Shown: positions 59,689 through 64,000 of the stretch, piece by piece
Layout of the letters: every line of letters starts with the position of its first letter
Position numbering within the stretch: position 1 is the first letter of the stretch
Assembly (NCBI GenBank): GCA_050949645.1
Contig: JBMNGC010000001.1
Location: 558,001 to 622,000, forward strand
DNA from: RUG369 sp050949645
Lineage (GTDB): Bacteria; Planctomycetota; Planctomycetia; Pirellulales; Thermoguttaceae
Length of the DNA stretch: 64,000 nt
Direction of reading: 5' to 3'
Translations under genes and position numbers: made by a program
The notes under the pieces: model-generated
Told to the model about the DNA's origin: nothing
The model's database searches: none
The model's input: the letters and a program-made list of their open reading frames with translations, nothing else

Positions 59689-62223
59689 ATGATCAGATAT
59701 ACGTTTAATAAGCAGCGCAGAGCGCAGTTAGCGATCGTGTTGTCGCTGCTCTTAACCGCGCCTATTGGCGTAAAGGATTGCTGGGGACAGGCGGCCGGAT
59801 TTGCACAGTCCCGTGGCGATATTCCAGCGACTGCAGAAAGCGGACCTCGCAGAGGGCTCCTTTCGCAGATCAATCCTTTCAACAGGTCGGCCGAGCAGAA
59901 CGCTCAAGTCGTCGATTCAACAACGATCTCGCAGCCGTTTGCAATGAATATGCCGTTGGGGCTTTTTTCGCAGCGAACCCAACAGACTCCTATGCCCGTG
60001 CAGCGACCCGCCGCGACCGACGCGCCACCGACGACGCCACCCGCGCCTCAACCGTCGAGTTTAGCTGGAGTTTCCAGCGCTCGGGAATCAACGGCTACAG
60101 CCGGCTCTATGCGTTCAGTTCTTGCCGGGAGCGGTCTAGGGAGCTCCTCCACTGGCGTTGCTAACGCTAAATTGAGCGGAACAGGGGGGGTGGCCTCGTT
60201 ACTCCTCGACGAGCTTGAAGAAAACGCCGATACGCCAATCGAAACGAACGCCGACGCGATCTCGCAGCCCTCGAAGAAGCCCGTTCGACGCAGCTTGCGT
60301 TCCGATTCATTTCCATCCTCGCTTGAACTTCTCGACGACGATATTGAGAGCGACGACGAGCCTGAGCGACGTGGTTTGAGTAGCAAGGGAAGGCTTGACG
60401 GCGTCCTTACGACTGACGACGAATTAAGCGGCATGCTCGACGAAGACGTGGACGAAAGCGAGTTCCTTGACGAGGAGGCAGAATTCGATGAAGACTTTGA
60501 CGAAGACGAATCGCCTGTCGCTGTTGCAATCGCCGTCGACGAGCCTGTCGTTAAGAAAAGGGTTAAAGGACCTTCCTTGCCTGAAGTAGACAAGAAGACG
60601 CCGCAAGCGACAACTGACCCCGTCATGGAAGACGAGCTTCTTGAAGCTAGTCCTGTCGGCAAGCCTTCTGATAATTTGGAAGAAATATCTAATTCTATCG
60701 ACGAACGTCTTGAAGATGTTTTCGCTCCGCCCGTGAAGCAATCAACGACCGACGGGGCGCTCTCGCAGGGGCGCACCCCGAATATAGAGGTCAAAACGCT
60801 TGGTCCGCGTAAACTTACGGTCGGTCAGTCTTCCACCTATACGATTCGAGTAAGGAACGTCGGGACTGAAGTCGCGCGCAAGCTTGTCGTAACGACGAAG
60901 CTGCCGGACAATGTCGTCGATCTTCACGCGAAACCTAGCGTTGGCAACGCGTCGATCCAGAATGCAGTTTCAGCAAGCTCATCGAACCGCTGCGTGTGGA
61001 ATGTTGGTACGCTCAGCGCCGGCGACGAGCAGACGTTGACGCTTGATATAACTCCGACGAAGCGTGCGTCTTTTGAACTTGTGAGCAGTTTTGACTTTGA
61101 ACATGCTTCCGCTTTTGCCAAAGTTGAGGTGCAGGAGCCGATCTTGGAAGCTCTAATTGAAGGACGCGATTCGATCGAGTGGGGGGTCGAAGATCGTTAT
61201 CGGCTTCGTCTTCGCAATGTCGGTAATGGAGACGCGGAAGACGTCGTTCTTAACGTCTCGACGGGCGAGAATGACGCGTCGCAGCGGATCGGCCTTTTGC
61301 GAGCTGGCGAAGAGAAGACTGTAGAGATGTCGGTCAAGACTATTTCGGAGGATTTCTTCACGATCGACGTTCATGTTGTCGGCGCGTTCGGGCTCGAAGC
61401 GCGCGCAGCGAAGAAGGTCGCCACCCTCCGCGGCAAGCCTAGCGTTACTGTCAGTACGCCCGATCTGCAGTTTGTCGACGGCGAGTTTGAGGCAATTGTT
61501 CATGTCAGAAACAATGGCAACGCCACGCTTAAGGACGTTGACGTCGTTGTGCAGTTTCCAAGCGGGGTCGAGGCGCTACGTAGCTCTAACCAGGCGCGGC
61601 GTAACGACAATAAACGCCGTATATACTGGGTTGCGCCTTTCATTCGACCTGATGAGGAAATCACATTTAGCGTCCTCTGCCGAGTTAACGCGGCGGGAAA
61701 CGCAAAATTCGAAGCGGTCGCGGTTGATAAGTCGGGACTTGTCGCACAGGCGCGATCTGTCGTGAACGTGGAGTCCATTGCGCTTTTGGCGATGCGCGTT
61801 AATGCGCCAAAGGATCCAGTTGCGGTTGGCGCGACTTGCGTTTACGAGCTCGTCGTAGAGAACAACGGAACGTGCGACGCGTACGATATCAATACGGGCG
61901 TATTCCTGGGTTCCGGAATGAAGCCTCTCATGGTAGAAGATAATCGCGGGTACGTTTACGAAGAAGATTCGAAGGCGCTCTTCAAGAAGATCGACTGTTT
62001 GAGAGCCGGCGAGTCGATCGCGTTCCGAGTTCGAGCTGAAGCGCTGGCGCCTGGCAACCAGAAAGTTCAGGCGATGTTGCAGTCGACGACGGAAGACGTG
62101 AGCCTCTTGAGTGAGGAAACGACATACTGCTACTCTCGGCGCAGTACAGGCGCGCCGGGCGTTGAGTCGACCGGAAAGACGATGACGGCAACGCGACCAG
62201 AGTCCTCGTCAATGCTGAAATGA
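59689..62223 (+). CDS. Exported DUF11/CARDB-type surface protein with acidic region
   Basis: An 844-residue secreted protein. The signal peptide (LAIVLSLLLTAPIGV, cleavage near CWGQAA) is followed by ~190 residues rich in Ser/Thr/Pro, a strongly acidic segment (about residues 215-285, many Asp/Glu), and then four or five immunoglobulin-like DUF11/CARDB domains. Their edges are YTIRVRNVGTEVARKLVVTTK, YRLRLRNVGNGDAEDVVLNV, FEAIVHVRNNGNATLKDVDV and CVYELVVENNGTCDAYDINT. Related repeats occur in OmcB-like and other surface proteins. A structural role in the cell envelope is likely; the ligand is unknown. A short purine-rich site precedes the ATG. A terminator follows 23 bp downstream. Confidence 0.8.
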   Translation: MIRYTFNKQRRAQLAIVLSLLLTAPIGVKDCWGQAAGFAQSRGDIPATAESGPRRGLLSQINPFNRSAEQNAQVVDSTTISQPFAMNMPLGLFSQRTQQTPMPVQRPAATDAPPTTPPAPQPSSLAGVSSARESTATAGSMRSVLAGSGLGSSSTGVANAKLSGTGGVASLLLDELEENADTPIETNADAISQPSKKPVRRSLRSDSFPSSLELLDDDIESDDEPERRGLSSKGRLDGVLTTDDELSGMLDEDVDESEFLDEEAEFDEDFDEDESPVAVAIAVDEPVVKKRVKGPSLPEVDKKTPQATTDPVMEDELLEASPVGKPSDNLEEISNSIDERLEDVFAPPVKQSTTDGALSQGRTPNIEVKTLGPRKLTVGQSSTYTIRVRNVGTEVARKLVVTTKLPDNVVDLHAKPSVGNASIQNAVSASSSNRCVWNVGTLSAGDEQTLTLDITPTKRASFELVSSFDFEHASAFAKVEVQEPILEALIEGRDSIEWGVEDRYRLRLRNVGNGDAEDVVLNVSTGENDASQRIGLLRAGEEKTVEMSVKTISEDFFTIDVHVVGAFGLEARAAKKVATLRGKPSVTVSTPDLQFVDGEFEAIVHVRNNGNATLKDVDVVVQFPSGVEALRSSNQARRNDNKRRIYWVAPFIRPDEEITFSVLCRVNAAGNAKFEAVAVDKSGLVAQARSVVNVESIALLAMRVNAPKDPVAVGATCVYELVVENNGTCDAYDINTGVFLGSGMKPLMVEDNRGYVYEEDSKALFKKIDCLRAGESIAFRVRAEALAPGNQKVQAMLQSTTEDVSLLSEETTYCYSRRSTGAPGVESTGKTMTATRPESSSMLK

Positions 62224-62246
62224 ATGTGACTTAAGGAAATATGAAG

Positions 62247-62284
62247 ATGGCAGCGCTGCCAGTAGGGAGCGCTGCCATTTTTTT
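62247..62284 (+). terminator. Terminator after the DUF11 gene
   Basis: A perfect 11-bp stem ATGGCAGCGCT/AGCGCTGCCAT (62247-62257 and 62268-62278), a 10-nt loop, then a T run. Confidence 0.9.
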
Positions 62285-62343
62285 GACGCGTATTCGCAGT
62301 TTGATTTGCAAGTGAGTTTTTTATTGAGTTTTTTCTTTGCGAC

Positions 62344-62371
62344 TTGACACGCCCGGGGCGGCCGTTAGAAT
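62344..62371 (+). promoter_or_regulatory. Strong predicted promoter upstream of the last gene
   Basis: A perfect TTGACA (62344-62349), a 16-bp GC-rich spacer and TAGAAT (62366-62371). The predicted transcript begins near 62378, about 300 nt before the next start codon. Confidence 0.6.
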
Positions 62372-62377
62372 ACGGTA

Positions 62378-62678
62378 AGCCGGGGGATCAACTATCCCTA
62401 CAGTAATATCAGGTCCTTAGACCGTTCCGTTCTACCACGAACATAAACTATACGCGACTAAGTACACGCGACGGGGCGCGGTTTCTTCCCCGGATTGTGA
62501 TCTTTGCTAAAATCTAGGTTTGCCAGTTGATTCGTGTTGGCTTTTATCCCTCATGCGATTGTTGGAAACGCGGTTATGCGCCCGGCTTTTGTAGGGTGTT
62601 CAGACGAAATTGAGCGCAGTTGACGAAGGTAAAAGATCATGTCGCGACAGAGTCTCTATGAAAGCAGAGTAGATAAGA
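62378..62678 (+). other. ~300-nt untranslated leader or small RNA region
   Basis: It lies between a strong promoter and the ATG at 62679. It has no supported gene and holds GC-rich blocks and small hairpins (GGGGAT/ATCCC near 62382). I compared it by eye with RNase P RNA, tmRNA, SRP RNA and 6S RNA and saw no diagnostic motif. It may be a long leader or an unrecognised small RNA. Confidence 0.35.
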
Positions 62679-64000
62679 ATGCAAGACGATAACGACAACT
62701 TCCTGGGTTCTGAAAAGACTTCCAGTAACGGCGCTGAGTATTCCGACGGCTCTTCTCGGGCTTTTTATAGAACCGGCGAAGCGCGCCGCAATGCCTGGAA
62801 TCGCGATCGTGCGGAATCATCCAAGTCCTTTGGTTCCTCTCGCTCTTTAGCAAACGGAGACGAATACAGGCGACTTTTAAGAGTTGTAAACGAAGTGTTG
62901 AACCTCACGTTCCCACTTAAGACTCTCTTTACACCGGTAGAATTTGACTGCTTTCGCAAGGAAGTCTCGGAAGCTCTACCTGAACTCAACGACGTCGACT
63001 TCCTTGCTGCGATCATTGGTAAGAACGCCGATCTCTCGACTCAAGAAAAGATTGATAACGAGATCGACGCGATCTTAAAAAAGCTGTTCTTCCATGCAGG
63101 CGGCACCCTGATTGGTTGTCTTGAGCCGCACTCCGAGCGTACCGAGGAGAGCGTTCGGGATTATATTCTTCGTCACGGCGCAGCGATTGGATACCTCATT
63201 GGAAGACCGCAGAGTTCTCCCGACGACCTCTATCTGGCCAAGTATTTCCACAAATATCTCGATGATTTCAACGCCGCAGAGGGCCATTACGGGCCCCCCG
63301 TCCCCCAGGAAGAACTTGAACAAGAAGAGGATGAAGTTTTTCCATGGGATGGTACCGTCGGTAAGGCGTTGGATCTCGCCGTTTGGTATTTTGACGGCGA
63401 ACCGCTTACGCCTGAAGAATTTGCAACGTTCAGAAGGTTGTTCTTCCTGAGATCGGAACCTGAATCGTCGGAACGCTCCGCGAGCTCTTGTGAAGAACTT
63501 GTTGCAGAGGTCAATGACGCAGTCGAAGAAACATATTCTGCGGAAGATTTCTTCGAGGTCGAAACGCTCGACGACGTTTATGAATACCTTGATAGTAAGA
63601 TTTTGCTCGACGAGATGACGGAATCGACGATGGACGAAATCACGGGGTTGATTCTCGCCGCTATCGGCGCGAGATTTAATCCATCGGATACTGAAGAAAT
63701 CGATTCCGATTCCGATTTTGACGTTGAATATTGCCTGATTGCTAGACACACCTTGCAGACGAGTTTCTCCAATAGGCGTTTCAGTATTCGCGACGACCTT
63801 AGTGATTTCCGCAGCGAACTACTCCGCATTGCTGGGCCTCGCTCGGATGAAAGCGTAATCACCGTTCCCGTCGCTCGTGAATATTTTGAAAGAGTCGGCG
63901 GCGTCTTTTATGACGCTCCCACCGACGACGCCTCTGAAGAGCCCGCTTTGACACGCAGCGAACTAATTAGAAAAGTTCTTGCAGACAGGTTTCCTCAGGG
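62679..64000 (+). CDS. Partial CDS, unknown acidic protein (runs off the right edge)
   Basis: An open frame of 440 codons from the ATG at 62679 to the window end, with no stop. The N-terminal ~60 residues are polar and rich in Ser/Arg/Asn. The rest is mostly helical and acidic, with segments such as EYRRLLRVVNEVLNLTFPLK, EESVRDYILRHGAAIGYLIG, EQEEDEVFPWDGTVGKALDL and DSDSDFDVEY. No signal peptide or membrane helix is visible. I recognise no family. The ribosome site is weak (AGTAG), so the start is uncertain. It has its own strong promoter with a long leader. Confidence 0.7.
   Translation, partial: MQDDNDNFLGSEKTSSNGAEYSDGSSRAFYRTGEARRNAWNRDRAESSKSFGSSRSLANGDEYRRLLRVVNEVLNLTFPLKTLFTPVEFDCFRKEVSEALPELNDVDFLAAIIGKNADLSTQEKIDNEIDAILKKLFFHAGGTLIGCLEPHSERTEESVRDYILRHGAAIGYLIGRPQSSPDDLYLAKYFHKYLDDFNAAEGHYGPPVPQEELEQEEDEVFPWDGTVGKALDLAVWYFDGEPLTPEEFATFRRLFFLRSEPESSERSASSCEELVAEVNDAVEETYSAEDFFEVETLDDVYEYLDSKILLDEMTESTMDEITGLILAAIGARFNPSDTEEIDSDSDFDVEYCLIARHTLQTSFSNRRFSIRDDLSDFRSELLRIAGPRSDESVITVPVAREYFERVGGVFYDAPTDDASEEPALTRSELIRKVLADRFPQ

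Noticed and set aside
62378..62678. RNase P RNA, tmRNA, 6S or SRP RNA in the leader of the last gene
   Set aside because: None of the diagnostic conserved motifs (for example GAGGAAAGTCC or GGAAGGAAGCAGC) is present.
63075..63862. Minus-strand frames (224 and 94 codons) at the right edge
   Set aside because: The plus-strand frame is open across the whole region for 440 codons with protein-like composition; the minus frames are its shadows.

Overview
The window looks like chromosomal DNA from a planctomycete, most likely a Pirellulales/Thermoguttaceae-type lineage; this is an inference. The best marker is a 1,648-residue secreted protein whose N-terminus carries a LEPLEKREYLAA motif, the planctomycete variant of the 'LEPR-LLA' export motif, followed by SdrD B-like repeats. 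Other markers are a hydrazine-synthase-alpha-like haem protein, a tricorn-type S41 protease, a rhomboid protease with the C-terminal helical domain common in this phylum, and several BNR, WD40 and CARDB/DUF11 surface proteins. LptD, an RND pump and a TolC-family protein imply a Gram-negative-type outer membrane. A sialidase, an alpha-L-rhamnosidase, a rhamnulokinase and another secreted glycosidase-like protein suggest a glycan degrader, possibly gut-associated. No phage, insertion sequence, CRISPR array or rRNA was seen.

Layout. 0-11 kb: a partial gene (possibly ribH), coaE, rhomboid, sialidase, rhaB, a DedA/YqaA membrane protein, a fused metX-metW, a TPR-like membrane protein, a Xer recombinase and an ADP-ribose/CDP-alcohol diphosphatase-like enzyme. 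11-18 kb: the giant repeat protein and a secreted WD40 protein. 18-24 kb: a three-gene MacAB-like ABC export operon whose adaptor has an unusual EF-hand extension. 24-33 kb: a secreted glycosidase-like protein, a FliA/WhiG-type sigma factor, an orphan Mod-like DNA methyltransferase, a GH78 rhamnosidase, tRNA-Ser(UGA) and an alpha/beta hydrolase. 33-42 kb: LptD, a frameshifted HzsA-like cytochrome and a YraN-like nuclease. 42-50 kb: an RND adaptor-permease operon and a divergent TolC-family gene. 50-64 kb: a tricorn protease, ftsK, folD, dnaA, fxsA, a DUF11 surface protein and a partial unknown gene.

How the genes work together. Rhamnosidase and RhaB belong to one rhamnose-use route, 25 kb apart. 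The sialidase, the glycosidase-like gene and the rhamnosidase each have an inverted repeat at or near the promoter or start, consistent with substrate-responsive control. The ABC operon and the RND operon are two envelope export systems; the single TolC-family gene could serve one or both. Strong hairpin terminators, several of them bidirectional, separate most transcription units.

The points most worth a second look are the EF-hand adaptor, the MetX-MetW fusion, the DnaA insertion, the frameshifted HzsA-like gene, the hydrolase with Asp in place of the nucleophile Ser, and the palindromes near the glycan genes. I did not find a clear multi-gene defence or other wholly new system. All start sites, promoters and functions are read from sequence alone, without database searches.
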